A stretch of 64,000 nucleotides of DNA from Reinekea marina (GCF_030409715.1 NZ_JAUFQI010000001.1:1859001-1923000), one strand, 5' to 3'. Positions 15,191 to 25,049 are shown, counted from the stretch's first letter. Numbers and translations are program-made. The notes: generated by a model not told the origin, from the sequence alone.

Positions 15191-18100
15191 ATGGCGGGCA
15201 TACAATCACTGGGTATCGGTTCTGGGTTGCTAACTTCAGACTTAGTCGATCAATTAGTGGCTGCGGAAAGGGCGGCAAGTGATCTCCGTTTGGACGGTAA
15301 GACTGCTCGTGTAGAGGCGAAGATTTCCGCTTATGCCGAAGTCCGTAAGGTGATGGATGGTTTGCAATCGAGTATTGGCAGTCTTGCTCAAGCCAGTACT
15401 ATTCAAAGCAGCTCAGCCAGCTCTTCTGATGAATCTGTGCTTACTGCAACCACTACTAGCCTAGCTGAACCGGGTTCTTATCGTATCGAAGTAGATGAAA
15501 TCGCTAAAGCGCACTCTTTGGCGAGTATGCAATTCAGTTCCGTGGATGACACTGTGGGTACGGGCACGTTAACTTTTAAGTTTGGTACCACTACCTATGA
15601 CGGTTCTGATGAATATTTAGCGTTTGAGCAAGATGCCGACAGTGCAGTAACCTCTATTGATATTACTTCTGAAAATAACACCTTAGGCGGCATACGAGAT
15701 GCCATCAATAATGAAGATTTTGGTGTGTCGGCTTCAGTGGTGTACGACGGTACGGGATACCGTCTATTGCTCACCAGTGAGGAAACGGGTGAAGAAACCA
15801 GTATGGAGATTGAAGTCTCGGGTGATGCTGGCTTGCAATCTTTAGCATATAACAGCGCTCAGCATGATCCTGCCAGTAACATGACCGAAACACAATCGGG
15901 TTCGGATGCGCTGATACGAATCAACGGGCTAACCGTTACAAGTGCAACGAATAAATTGGATCAGGTTGTGCGCGGCGTGACCATTAACCTAAATGAAAGC
16001 AGTTTAACGGGTGTCATGCTAAACGTAACCCGTGATACCGATGAAATTGCCGATAAGCTTGAAGCGTTCGTCGAAAAATATAATGAGTACAAAACTATTT
16101 ACGATGAACTAACCAAATACAACCCAGATGATGAAATTGGCGGTATTTTGTTAGGTGATAACGTATTGCGTACCGTGCAATCACAATTGCGTGCGGGTAT
16201 CACTGAAATTATTTCTGGTGTTACAGGCTCTACCTATAAATCACTTATTGAAATTGGCATCAGTACCGACCAAACCGATAATTTTAATTTAAAATTTGAT
16301 CGAGCTGAATTCAAAAAAGCGATGGAAACCGACGCTCAAAGTTTGGTGGGGTTACTCGCTACCGATAACCAAACATCAGATGCTCAAGTTAAAGTAGTCA
16401 ACGTGGGTCCAAATACCAAGCCTGGCACCTATGATGTTAATGTTACTCAAGTTGCCACACAGGGCACTTTTAAAGGTCTAACAACACCGGCGTTAAGTTT
16501 TGCAAGCGATGTTGTGGTATCGGATGTAAACGATGAGTTCTCTATGACGGTAGACGGAAAAACGCAATCCGTAACGTTAGAGCAGGGAACTTACAGCACC
16601 GGTGAAGATTTAGCCTTGATGCTGCAAAACAGTATTAACAGTGCATTTAGTGGTCAAAGCGTGACGGTTACTTTTGATGATGCTAACGATCGCTTTGATA
16701 TAACTTCAAGCAAGTTTGGCAGCAGTTCAGAAGTTACCATTGGCTCGGGTGATGCGCTTGTAGCAAATACTTTTGGCTTTGCCAGTTCCGGCACCGGCCA
16801 ATTTGCAGGTAGCTTTTTTAATACCTTAAATGATGCGGCTTTTGCAGCGTCTACCAACCCAGGTACGCAAGCCTTTACCGGTGAATCGGGAGCCGATTTT
16901 TCGGCTAGTCCTGTAACGTTTGATTTAACACTGGCGGGTACAACGGCTGATGGAACCTATACAATATCATTGGATGAGAACTGGGCCGACGTAGTCGATA
17001 CCGATGGAAACATTACTACCGATAGAGATCGTTCTGATGTGTTAACTTACATTCAAAGCGAACTTAACAATGCTGGTTTAGCGGGAGTCGTGACCGCCGA
17101 ATTTAATAGCAGTGATCGTTTGGTCATGCGTACTGAGCCAACCGCAGGTATTAGTCAAACGATCACCGTTGCGAATACCAATGTGACCGGTTTTGATTAC
17201 TTAGGCATCACCGATGGGGCAAACAACTCAGGGTTTGCTATGTCTGGCGCCGACTTTGAATTGGCTTATTCCAATCGTCAGGGCAGTGTCAGTGGCGCAG
17301 CGCCGATTAGTGTACCTGCAGGTACCTATGAAACCGCAGAAGAATTAGCTACGGCAATAGAAACCGCTATTAATGCCGATGCAAACATTAGCGCTGGAGC
17401 AAAAGGTGCGGCTACAGAAGCAGGGTCTAGAAGCTTGGCCAGCGCAGTAGATTTTACCAGCGATCCTGCCCAGTTTGAATTTGATCTAAACGGGACTAAC
17501 TTCGTTGTAGATGTTAACGCCAACGGCGCCAATAACCTTGCCAGCATTCAAAGTGCACTGGATACCGCATTGGCCGCCGGTGGAGCGAGTGCAGGTGATG
17601 TTGTTGCGAGTTTAGACAGCAATGGGCTGGTACTCACAACCAATGCAACTGGGTCTGCACAAACGCTTGAAATTAAACGAGATGGCATTGGCGCAACCAC
17701 CAATGCGGGTACGGCCGATTTATCTACAGGTGTCGATTTTTCATTGACACCTTCGGCCTTTACCTTGGCTGTTGATGGCATCGATATAGAAGTAACCGTT
17801 GATGGTGATGGTACCGCTAACAGCAACGATGGTGAATCTAACCTTGCGGTGATACAAAGTGCCTTAGATACCGCCTTAACAGCGGCTGGCGGAGGCGGTG
17901 AATTCCAAGCTGGCGATGTAGTGGCTAAGCTCAATGCCAGTAATCAAGTGTACTTCGAAACCGTGTCAAAAAACGGTGTGCAAACTGAAGCGACATTTGG
18001 CGCGGATGCGACTATTCAAATCACAGCGGCAGATGCCAACGCAAACTCGACATTGGGTATTACTAACGGCGCACTCAATATTAATGGCTTAGACGGCTTT

Positions 18101-19096
18101 GGTTTAGATAAAGGTGTGTATAACGGTTTTGATTCGCAAAGTACCGTCAGCTACGAAAAAGATGAAGACGGCAAAGGCCGTTTTGTTATTGCATTCGATA
18201 ACAGCACTAATATCACTATCAGCAACCCATCGGTTTCTGCTATTGCTCAATTAGGCCTTTCTGCTACCAACCAAAGCACGGCCGACACAGCAACCGGAGT
18301 TGATGTTGAAGGTACAATTAACGGCGTAGCAGCCACTGGTCGCGGCCAATACTTAACCGCCTCTGAAGGCAACTCGGCTGCAACAAACGGCTATTTGCTG
18401 GGAGGAACAGGTTCCGATTTTTCAAGCGCTGAAATTATAGACGGTACTAATAACACCTTAAAGGTTGTGATTGATGGTACAGAATCGGGCACCATTACAT
18501 TAACCTCAGGTGCTTATGCCTTAGGTAATGAATTAGCCGCTGAGCTTAAAGCACAAATTAACGCCGATGCAACGCTTAAAGGCGCAAATAAAGCTGTAGA
18601 TGTGCAATATGATGCTGACACCAATACCTTTGGTATTTTTTCAGTGTCTAAGGGTTCCGAGTCGACCGTAAAAGTTAGTGAAATCGCTTCGGGTGCAATT
18701 GATATTTTTGGTTTTACTACAACGACACAAGGTGTCAAAGGTAAAGACACCCAAGGCTCAGTAGATGATGCCGCGGGACTCATGCTTAAAATCGGCGGCA
18801 CACGAACAGGCGACAGAGGCACCGTAACCTATGTGCAAGGGGTCATGTCAAAGTTAGATGAATTGTTTGACAGCATGTTGTCATCAAAAGGATTGTTAAC
18901 TGAAAAAGAAAGTAACCTAGTCGATGATCAGGAAGCAATAGAAGCCGAACGCAAAGAGATTGATGAAAAAACATCAGTGTTTGAAGCCAGGTTAAGAGCA
19001 AAGTTTTTATTTAACGATAAATTAATCAGCTCACTTAAAGTGACCGAGGATTTCTTGAAAAGCCAATTTGAAGCGATGAATGCTTCGAAAGAATAA
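15191..19096 (+). CDS. fliD: Flagellar filament cap protein FliD (HAP2), giant form
   Basis: FliD caps the filament tip and helps insert flagellin; it can also act as an adhesin in some bacteria. The N-terminus is canonical (GIQSLGIGSGLLTSDLVDQLVAAE). The C-terminal coiled coil is intact (VMSKLDELFDSMLSSKGLLTEKES, then SVFEARLRAKF). At 1301 residues it is about three times the usual 400-480. The middle is an array of beta-rich Ig-like segments. A clear pair begins at about residues 748 and 840, sharing DF-PA-F-(D), LA-IQSALDTAL-A-GG and GDVVA-L motifs. fliS does not follow; the next gene is on the other strand. Confidence 0.95.
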   Translation: MAGIQSLGIGSGLLTSDLVDQLVAAERAASDLRLDGKTARVEAKISAYAEVRKVMDGLQSSIGSLAQASTIQSSSASSSDESVLTATTTSLAEPGSYRIEVDEIAKAHSLASMQFSSVDDTVGTGTLTFKFGTTTYDGSDEYLAFEQDADSAVTSIDITSENNTLGGIRDAINNEDFGVSASVVYDGTGYRLLLTSEETGEETSMEIEVSGDAGLQSLAYNSAQHDPASNMTETQSGSDALIRINGLTVTSATNKLDQVVRGVTINLNESSLTGVMLNVTRDTDEIADKLEAFVEKYNEYKTIYDELTKYNPDDEIGGILLGDNVLRTVQSQLRAGITEIISGVTGSTYKSLIEIGISTDQTDNFNLKFDRAEFKKAMETDAQSLVGLLATDNQTSDAQVKVVNVGPNTKPGTYDVNVTQVATQGTFKGLTTPALSFASDVVVSDVNDEFSMTVDGKTQSVTLEQGTYSTGEDLALMLQNSINSAFSGQSVTVTFDDANDRFDITSSKFGSSSEVTIGSGDALVANTFGFASSGTGQFAGSFFNTLNDAAFAASTNPGTQAFTGESGADFSASPVTFDLTLAGTTADGTYTISLDENWADVVDTDGNITTDRDRSDVLTYIQSELNNAGLAGVVTAEFNSSDRLVMRTEPTAGISQTITVANTNVTGFDYLGITDGANNSGFAMSGADFELAYSNRQGSVSGAAPISVPAGTYETAEELATAIETAINADANISAGAKGAATEAGSRSLASAVDFTSDPAQFEFDLNGTNFVVDVNANGANNLASIQSALDTALAAGGASAGDVVASLDSNGLVLTTNATGSAQTLEIKRDGIGATTNAGTADLSTGVDFSLTPSAFTLAVDGIDIEVTVDGDGTANSNDGESNLAVIQSALDTALTAAGGGGEFQAGDVVAKLNASNQVYFETVSKNGVQTEATFGADATIQITAADANANSTLGITNGALNINGLDGFGLDKGVYNGFDSQSTVSYEKDEDGKGRFVIAFDNSTNITISNPSVSAIAQLGLSATNQSTADTATGVDVEGTINGVAATGRGQYLTASEGNSAATNGYLLGGTGSDFSSAEIIDGTNNTLKVVIDGTESGTITLTSGAYALGNELAAELKAQINADATLKGANKAVDVQYDADTNTFGIFSVSKGSESTVKVSEIASGAIDIFGFTTTTQGVKGKDTQGSVDDAAGLMLKIGGTRTGDRGTVTYVQGVMSKLDELFDSMLSSKGLLTEKESNLVDDQEAIEAERKEIDEKTSVFEARLRAKFLFNDKLISSLKVTEDFLKSQFEAMNASKE

Positions 19097-19100
19097 AAGA

Positions 19101-19219
19101 AGCTGCAAGTATTTAGCTGCAAGCTGCCAGTAAAAACCGAAGAAAACCCAAGTACTTTAAGTATTAGGTTGCTTCGGTTTTTTTATTGGAACTTACTTGC
19201 AGCTATTAACTTGCAGCCC
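19101..19219. repeat. Heptamer-type inverted arms around the fliD terminator
   Basis: The left arm (19101-19133) has AGCTGCAAG-type heptamers ending CAGTAA. The right arm (19193-19219) starts TTACTTGCAGC. They are inverted and flank the terminator hairpin. Confidence 0.75.
19133..19184 (+). terminator. Rho-independent terminator after fliD
   Basis: AAACCGAAG pairs with CTTCGGTTT, followed by a T run, with a further imperfect stem inside. It lies 36 bp after the fliD stop. Confidence 0.8.
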
Positions 19220-19221
19220 GC

Positions 19222-19240
19222 GGTTGCCCAGCGGGCAACC
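19222..19240 (-). terminator. Hairpin downstream of the nuclease gene
   Basis: GGTTGCCC-AGC-GGGCAACC is a perfect 8-bp stem lying just past the nuclease stop codon on the reverse strand. The T run is poor in that direction, so termination is only possible. Confidence 0.4.
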
Positions 19241-19251
19241 GTTCCGTTTTG

Positions 19252-21786
19252 TTACCTAAAACTCTCCGTCACGCTTACTTGAGCCCCTTCATCATCTTCT
19301 ACGGTTAGAGAGATTGAATCTAGGTGATTTTTATGGACGTAGCGTTTTGCTATGAAGAACCACGGCTTGGTGATTTCTAAGTTACCGAGTGTCCACGTAT
19401 GCGATGCAATGTAGCCATCGTTATCATGGCTATCGCTAACAAAGATATACCAAAATAGAAATCGGTAGGCTCTTATGTTTGCGTTAGGCGCTTCGTTTAG
19501 GGCGACATCAATAATAACAGGGTCGTGATCTGATGAGCGATAAGCATCAGGAGCATAGAGGCTGAGTACTTGAGCATCCGATTTATACTCAGTGTTGTAA
19601 TCCAAAATGAGTGGCTCATCGGTATTTATGTGCCAATCTTGAGTGTGAATTACTTTTTCGGCTAATGCATTTGAAGCCAACGCTTGATCAAGGCTGCCGG
19701 TTTCACCATCGAACACATAAGAATAATCGCCATCTTGTTTCAGTTGGTTAAAGCCTGCTGACTCAATTGCGCGAATAGGGTCTTCTTTGCTGTAAGCGTT
19801 TAAATCACCCATGATCAACACTTTATCGGTCTCAACACCAGTCGGGTTGCTTTCTAACCACTGAGTTAAGGCTAGTGCGGCATTCGTACGCGTTTGGTTG
19901 TATGCACCTTGGCCTTCGTCGCAATCGGCAATGTCGCCACAGTTTCGGCTACCTTTTGACTTAAAGTGATTCACAACCATGGTGATTGCTTCCGCACCGT
20001 CTAGCGATTTAAACGTTTGTGTTAATGCCGGGCGATTACGAGAGTCATCAAATAATGGCTCACCCAATTCATTTAATGGTGAGTTAGATGAATCCAGTAT
20101 GGCGGTCACACCAGCTGGTTGCACAACAGAAGGGCGGTAAATGATGCCAACGGCAATGGCATCGTCGCCAATCTGTGCCACGCCCGGGTTTATGTATTGA
20201 TATTGGTTTTCGGCGCTTTGCTGCACATTAATGGCGCGAACTAAATCGGCAATGGCGCTGGTATCGGCAAAACCATCGTTTTCAATTTCCATTAAACCAA
20301 TGACATCAGCATCAATGGCTGTCATGGCGGCAACGAGTTTGGCGGTTTGTCGCTCTAATTCGTATGCGTTATCGGCGCCACGAGGAGTAGGGAAACCACC
20401 ACCTAGGCCATCACCATTGAAGTAGTTTAAAACGTTAAAGCTAGCAATTCGCAAATCGCTTTCCGCCACTTGCGTAGGCTCTAACGTACGAGGGTTGTCG
20501 CCATTAAAAACCGGAGCGGTGGTTGGTATTAATTTAAACTTACCGAAATTAAAATTAATAACACCGGTGAGGTTAGTTACCGTGTTGCCAATGCGCAGCG
20601 TGTTGTTGGCATCTAAAGCCGGAGCCGGGAAGATAACCGGGTCAGGGTTTTGCGTTTTAAAACCATCATCCACAATGAGCATGTTAAGGTCGTTGGCGGC
20701 GTGTATCGCATCGGCATCGGGGCCAGGTAGGGCCACGTCGGTTGGGATGCGGCGACGGCCATTGGCAACCATAAATTCGCCATAGCGACCTAATGCATAT
20801 ACTTCATTCACCATTAAAGGCGAGCTAGCTGTCACTCTCATGCCTTCAAGTGCTTCTAAGTCATTCTCTGAGCTAAACGGCAGGTTGAGAGTAGCCGCCA
20901 TGGGCAAGCTGTTACCGCTGCTACATATAGTAATATCAGAAACACTGGTTAATTGCGTTAAGCCATAAAATTCATCGGCTTCGCCCCGCACGCGTACTTT
21001 ATCGCCAACAGCGACATCGGTACTGTAGTGGTAAATAAACAAGCCTTCAGAGGTTTGAGGATCGGCATCAACATCCGTATCTAAAGATTGTACGAAGAAG
21101 CCCTTGGCTTGATTACTGGCTTGTAAGTCAGCCACGACAATCGCTTCAATATCAACTACCTGGCCTAAAATTGGCGAAGCAGAGCCATTGCCTTGTACTT
21201 CAGAAATTTTAGTCGCTGGGTCGGCGCAATTAAACGCACTCGGTGGCTCTACAGGGTCTTCACCCGGTGCCCCATTGCCTAAATAAGTAAATGTATTACT
21301 GGGATGCTCATTCCAAGAAGTCGAATAGTCAAAAGAATCGCTTGGGTTGGCATCACCTAGGGTGTCGCTTTTGCGAGTTAACGTCACATTGGCTGCAAAG
21401 GTAGTGCTATTGCCGAGTTGCCCAATGCTGTCAACGACAATGCCATTTTTCTTTAGTAAAACAACATCATTGCCATTAAAGTTTGCTACGCCATCGGTAA
21501 TATCAGCAACGTTTAAAATTTGAGGCACGGCACGGCTATTGGCAACCACATAGGCCGAGTTAGGCGCTAATGCGCCCGAAAGCGTGAGAATATTAGTAGC
21601 TGTCGTTGCGCCATTGGAGTATAGCTCTATTGAATACGGGCTTAGATCTGCCGGATTAGAATCGAAATTAGTGAGCTCGAGTGCTTTATTATAACTTGAG
21701 CCCTCGATGTACTCAGTCAGCAACACATCGGCATAGGCTGCGTTTGCAAGCAGTATGCCGACTATTAACGGGGTGCGTAAGGTCAT
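19252..21786 (-). CDS. Exported ExeM/NucH-like endonuclease/exonuclease/phosphatase-fold nuclease
   Basis: This is an extracellular or cell-surface nuclease of about 844 residues, likely used to degrade environmental DNA for phosphate or in biofilm turnover. A signal peptide (LIVGILLANAAYA) is followed by a lamin-tail-type domain (DVLLTEYIEGSSYNKALELTN). An OB-like segment begins at ISEVQGNGSASPILGQ. The catalytic EEP domain runs from about residue 443 (RIASFNVLNYFN), with LMEIENDGF, VVNHFKSKG, LIMGDLNAY and SSDHDPVII. A short PKD-like tail ends the protein. I chose the ATG at 21786 because it starts the signal peptide and has AGGATT upstream. The C-terminal GlyGly-CTERM anchor of many ExeM proteins is absent. 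Confidence 0.88.
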   Translation of the reverse strand: MTLRTPLIVGILLANAAYADVLLTEYIEGSSYNKALELTNFDSNPADLSPYSIELYSNGATTATNILTLSGALAPNSAYVVANSRAVPQILNVADITDGVANFNGNDVVLLKKNGIVVDSIGQLGNSTTFAANVTLTRKSDTLGDANPSDSFDYSTSWNEHPSNTFTYLGNGAPGEDPVEPPSAFNCADPATKISEVQGNGSASPILGQVVDIEAIVVADLQASNQAKGFFVQSLDTDVDADPQTSEGLFIYHYSTDVAVGDKVRVRGEADEFYGLTQLTSVSDITICSSGNSLPMAATLNLPFSSENDLEALEGMRVTASSPLMVNEVYALGRYGEFMVANGRRRIPTDVALPGPDADAIHAANDLNMLIVDDGFKTQNPDPVIFPAPALDANNTLRIGNTVTNLTGVINFNFGKFKLIPTTAPVFNGDNPRTLEPTQVAESDLRIASFNVLNYFNGDGLGGGFPTPRGADNAYELERQTAKLVAAMTAIDADVIGLMEIENDGFADTSAIADLVRAINVQQSAENQYQYINPGVAQIGDDAIAVGIIYRPSVVQPAGVTAILDSSNSPLNELGEPLFDDSRNRPALTQTFKSLDGAEAITMVVNHFKSKGSRNCGDIADCDEGQGAYNQTRTNAALALTQWLESNPTGVETDKVLIMGDLNAYSKEDPIRAIESAGFNQLKQDGDYSYVFDGETGSLDQALASNALAEKVIHTQDWHINTDEPLILDYNTEYKSDAQVLSLYAPDAYRSSDHDPVIIDVALNEAPNANIRAYRFLFWYIFVSDSHDNDGYIASHTWTLGNLEITKPWFFIAKRYVHKNHLDSISLTVEDDEGAQVSVTESFR

Positions 21787-22057
21787 AGTGGTAATCCTAG
21801 TGTTATTTATATTTATTATTCTTGGTCTGGCCGAAGCCGACAACACCAAAAAGTTGTTTAGGTGGACAACTTATCATGCGAATATGACACTATTTTTACA
21901 TGAGATCAAACGAACTACACTATGATAATTGAAATAAATTGAGCGCTGACTGTATAGGGTTAACATTGCATTGCTCGATACAGCTGTGTACCATCGCGCG
22001 CGGTCTAAATAGGTAGCTTTCATAGGCTATTCCCTCTAAATAAAAGGTTATTGTTGA

Positions 22058-23542
22058 ATGTTGTTGGCTCAGAAAAAAGAAGATTGGTTTGGAAATATAC
22101 GCGGTGATGTTTTAGCCGGTCTCGTTGTAGCGCTTGCGTTGATCCCTGAAGCCATTGCCTTTTCTATTATTGCAGGTGTAGACCCGAAGGTCGGTTTGTA
22201 TGCTTCATTTTGTATTGCCGTGATTATTTCAGTGGTGGGCGGTCGTCCTGGTATGATCTCCGCTGCTACGGGTGCAATGGCATTGTTAATGGTCGATTTA
22301 GTGGCCGAACACGGCATTCAGTATTTATGGGCGGCCACACTTTTAACGGGTGTGATTCAAATAGTGGCGGGTTACCTCAAACTAGGCGAACTCATGCGGT
22401 TTGTCTCTCGCTCTGTAGTCACAGGCTTTGTAAACGCTTTGGCTATTCTAATTTTCATGGCCCAGTTGCCCGAGCTGACCAACGTCACTTGGGTCGTATA
22501 TGCCATGACAGCAGCTGGCTTAGGCATCATCTACTTGTTCCCTTATATCAATAAGACCATTCCATCGCCTTTGGTGACTATTGTGGTGTTGTCGGCGATT
22601 TCGATAATTTTTGATTTTGATATACGCACCGTCGGTGACATGGGCGATTTGCCAGATACATTGCCTAACTTCTTATTTCCGGATGTACCTCTTAACTTTG
22701 CAACTCTCGCGATTATTTTACCGTACTCTGCGCCTTTAGCCGTAGTAGGGCTGTTGGAATCGTTAATGACGGCAACCATAGTTGATGACCTTACCGATAC
22801 AAGTAGCGATAAAAACCGCGAGTGCAAAGGCCAAGGCATTGCCAATATTGGTGCGGGTTTAATGGGCGGGATGGCCGGTTGTGCAATGATTGGTCAGTCG
22901 GTAATTAACGTGAAGTCCGGCGGCCGTGGCCGATTATCGGCGTTTGTGGCGGGTACTGTTTTGTTGATCATGGTGGTGTTTAGCAGTGAGTGGGTAGCTA
23001 AAATCCCTATGGCAGCGTTGGTCTCTGTAATGATCATGGTCTCCATCGGAACGTTTAATTGGGGGTCTATTCGTGATCTCCGTCAATTCCCATTATCGAC
23101 AAATTTAGTCATGATAGTGACAGTCGTAGTGGTTGTCTGGACGCACAACCTTGCATATGGCGTGTTTGCGGGTGTGTTACTCGCGGCCTTGTTCTTTGCT
23201 AATAAAATCAGTCACTTCATGTATGTTGACTCAGATTTGAGTGAAGACGAAGATAAGCGCAGTTATAAAGTTGTTGGTCAGGTGTTTTTTAACTCTGCCG
23301 ACAAGTTCATTGCGGCTTTTGATTTCAAAGAAGCCATCAGCACCGTCGAAATCGATTTATCAAGGGCGCATTTTTGGGATATTACGGCCGTTGAATCGTT
23401 AGATAAGGTTGTGGTGAAATTTAAGCGCGAAGGCACCGATGTAAATGTTGTGGGTTTAAATGAAGCCAGTGAGACCATTGTGGATCGATTTGGTAAGCTA
23501 GGCAAACCAGAAGAAATCGATAAAGTACTAGGAGGCCACTAA
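22058..23542 (+). CDS. SulP family inorganic anion transporter with short STAS domain
   Basis: This inner-membrane transporter of the SulP (SLC26) family probably takes up bicarbonate or sulfate; the substrate cannot be told from sequence. The membrane domain shows the family start [35 protein letters not shown] and the [17 protein letters not shown] segment. A compact STAS domain occupies the last 90 or so residues, ending around [16 protein letters not shown]. At 494 residues it belongs to the short, BicA-like group. Its stop overlaps the start of the Usp gene by one base, so the two are translationally coupled. Confidence 0.9.
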   Translation: MLLAQKKEDWFGNIRGDVLAGLVVALALIPEAIAFSIIAGVDPKVGLYASFCIAVIISVVGGRPGMISAATGAMALLMVDLVAEHGIQYLWAATLLTGVIQIVAGYLKLGELMRFVSRSVVTGFVNALAILIFMAQLPELTNVTWVVYAMTAAGLGIIYLFPYINKTIPSPLVTIVVLSAISIIFDFDIRTVGDMGDLPDTLPNFLFPDVPLNFATLAIILPYSAPLAVVGLLESLMTATIVDDLTDTSSDKNRECKGQGIANIGAGLMGGMAGCAMIGQSVINVKSGGRGRLSAFVAGTVLLIMVVFSSEWVAKIPMAALVSVMIMVSIGTFNWGSIRDLRQFPLSTNLVMIVTVVVVVWTHNLAYGVFAGVLLAALFFANKISHFMYVDSDLSEDEDKRSYKVVGQVFFNSADKFIAAFDFKEAISTVEIDLSRAHFWDITAVESLDKVVVKFKREGTDVNVVGLNEASETIVDRFGKLGKPEEIDKVLGGH

Positions 23543-24417
23543 TGGCTGATAATAATAACAAAGAACGTACCTGGACAATCGCCTGTATTGATGGCTCTAA
23601 GTTTAACGAGGCCGTGAGTGACTACGCAATTTGGCTCACGAAAACCATTGATGCTCCATTAAAGGCGCTGCATGCCATTGAACACAATGCCATTGCTGCG
23701 GTGTCTGATTTTTCTGGTGCCATTGGCATTGGCGCTCAGGAGCACTTACTCAGTGAGCTAACCGAAGTAGAGCAGCAAAGAAATAAACTGGAAATTCAGA
23801 AAGGCAAAGATATTCTCGATACGGTTAAAGCACGAGCTAATAAAGCCGGTGTCGAAAATGCCTTTAGTACGCAACGCCACGGGCCGTTAGTCGAGGCGTT
23901 AATCGATTTAGAGCATGAAACAAGAGTAATCGTGCTAGGAATTCGAGGTGAGGCCAACGTTGGTAATACGGAAAATTTAGGGGGTCACCTTGAGACCATT
24001 GTCCGATCCGTACAACGCCCTATATTCGTCGTTAACAGAGCTTTTGAAGCGCCAAAAGCCGCCATGTTGGCGTTTGATGGCAGTGATTGCAGTCTCAAAG
24101 CATTAGATATGGTCGTCAATAGTCCTTTATTTAATGATTTACCTGTACATATTGTGAACGTTTCTAAATCCGTCAGCGCAGGTGAAGCATTAATTGCACC
24201 GGCTCAAGTAAAATTGGAAACTGCCGGAAGATCTGTTTCTTCCGCGGTATTAACTGGCGATCCAGCGCAAGCCTTATGCCAGTATCAAAAGGATCATAAT
24301 ATTGGTTTAACCGTGATGGGCTCGTTTAGTCACAACCGGTTACGCGACATGGTATTTGGCAGTTTTACAGCGAAAATGCTGTTGAATACAGAGCAGCCAC
24401 TGTTATTGTTGCGATAA
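23542..24417 (+). CDS. Tandem universal stress protein (UspE-like)
   Basis: This cytoplasmic protein of 291 residues has two Usp domains. The first (about 10-160) begins TIACIDGSKFNEAVSDYA and ends with VRSVQRPIFVVNRA. The second (about 170-290) begins AAMLAFDGSDCSLKAL, with an ATP-binding-type GSFSHNRLRDMVFGSFTAKML near the end. Coupling to the SulP gene suggests it modulates transporter activity in response to energy or stress state; this is inference from context. A terminator follows. Confidence 0.87.
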   Translation: MADNNNKERTWTIACIDGSKFNEAVSDYAIWLTKTIDAPLKALHAIEHNAIAAVSDFSGAIGIGAQEHLLSELTEVEQQRNKLEIQKGKDILDTVKARANKAGVENAFSTQRHGPLVEALIDLEHETRVIVLGIRGEANVGNTENLGGHLETIVRSVQRPIFVVNRAFEAPKAAMLAFDGSDCSLKALDMVVNSPLFNDLPVHIVNVSKSVSAGEALIAPAQVKLETAGRSVSSAVLTGDPAQALCQYQKDHNIGLTVMGSFSHNRLRDMVFGSFTAKMLLNTEQPLLLLR

Positions 24418-24434
24418 TATCAAATAGCCACATT

Positions 24435-24460
24435 GGCCGCGTGTAAGCGGCCTTTTTATT
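24435..24460 (+). terminator. Rho-independent terminator after the Usp gene
   Basis: GGCCGC-GTGTAA-GCGGCC is followed by TTTTTATT. It separates the SulP-Usp unit from the iscR promoter. Confidence 0.88.
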
Positions 24461-24497
24461 GACTTGTAACTGTAGGCAATTTGCACGGAATGGCTCA

Positions 24498-24522
24498 ATA
24501 CTTGACTGTTTTAGTCAGGTAT
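24498..24522 (+). promoter_or_regulatory. Type-1 IscR binding site
   Basis: The inverted halves ATACTTGACT and AGTCAGGTAT are separated by GTTTT. Together they fit the E. coli type-1 IscR consensus (ATASYYGACTRwwwYAGTCRRSTAT) at every position. The site covers the -35 box and most of the spacer of the iscR promoter. This implies repression by [2Fe-2S]-IscR and feedback control of the whole iron-sulfur operon. Confidence 0.92.
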
Positions 24523-24529
24523 TTATAAT
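24502..24529 (+). promoter_or_regulatory. Sigma-70 promoter of the isc/suf operon
   Basis: TTGACT, 16 bp, then TATAAT. The -10 is perfect and the -35 has one mismatch. It lies about 35 bp before the iscR ATG and overlaps the IscR site. Confidence 0.85.
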
Positions 24530-24563
24530 GCACTCACTTTCAAGTCATCCTCAGGCTTAATGT

Positions 24564-25049
24564 ATGAGATTAACTACCAAAGGCCGCTACGCGGTGACAG
24601 CATTGCTAGATTTAGCGCTCAATGAACATAAAGGCCCTATCAATCTAGCGGATATTTCTGAAAGACAGGGTATATCGTTGTCTTACTTAGAACAGCTGTT
24701 CTCTAAATTGAGAAAAAAGTCGCTGGTTGCATCGGTACGTGGACCTGGTGGTGGTTATTTGCTGGGCCGTGAAAAATCCGACATCAGCATCGCTTCTGTT
24801 GTAGACGCTGTCTCTGAGTCTATTGATGCCACAAAATGCCAAGGTAAAACGGGGTGTCAGCAAGGTGATATATGCTTAACGCATCACCTTTGGCAAGACT
24901 TGAGTAATCAAATCCACGATTTTCTAGATGATATAACGTTGCAGACATTAGTCGAGCGTGGCGAAATTAAAGCCGTCAGTGCCCGTCAAAATGAAAAAAT
25001 GCTGCAAGCACACCCTGAAAAAACGATTCCAACAGCACAGGTTAGTTAA
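24564..25049 (+). CDS. iscR: Iron-sulfur cluster regulator IscR
   Basis: IscR (161 residues) is an Rrf2-family winged-helix regulator that senses iron-sulfur status. The DNA-binding domain occupies about residues 1-80 ([46 protein letters not shown]). The cluster ligands are all present at the E. coli positions: Cys92, Cys98, Cys104 and His107. With the perfect type-1 site upstream, autorepression in the cluster-bound form is well supported. Its stop overlaps the start of the next gene by one base (TAATG). Confidence 0.97.
   Translation: MRLTTKGRYAVTALLDLALNEHKGPINLADISERQGISLSYLEQLFSKLRKKSLVASVRGPGGGYLLGREKSDISIASVVDAVSESIDATKCQGKTGCQQGDICLTHHLWQDLSNQIHDFLDDITLQTLVERGEIKAVSARQNEKMLQAHPEKTIPTAQVS

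Noticed and set aside
17548..17934. Reverse open frames within fliD (also 16654-16857, 17326-17547 and 18514-18822)
   Set aside because: They are antisense to Ala/Thr/Asp-rich fliD repeats, where stop codons are rare by composition; fliD itself is intact.
21895..21926. Promoter for the SulP gene (TTTACA and TATGAT)
   Set aside because: The spacing is 20 bp, too long for a typical sigma-70 promoter, and no second signal supports it.
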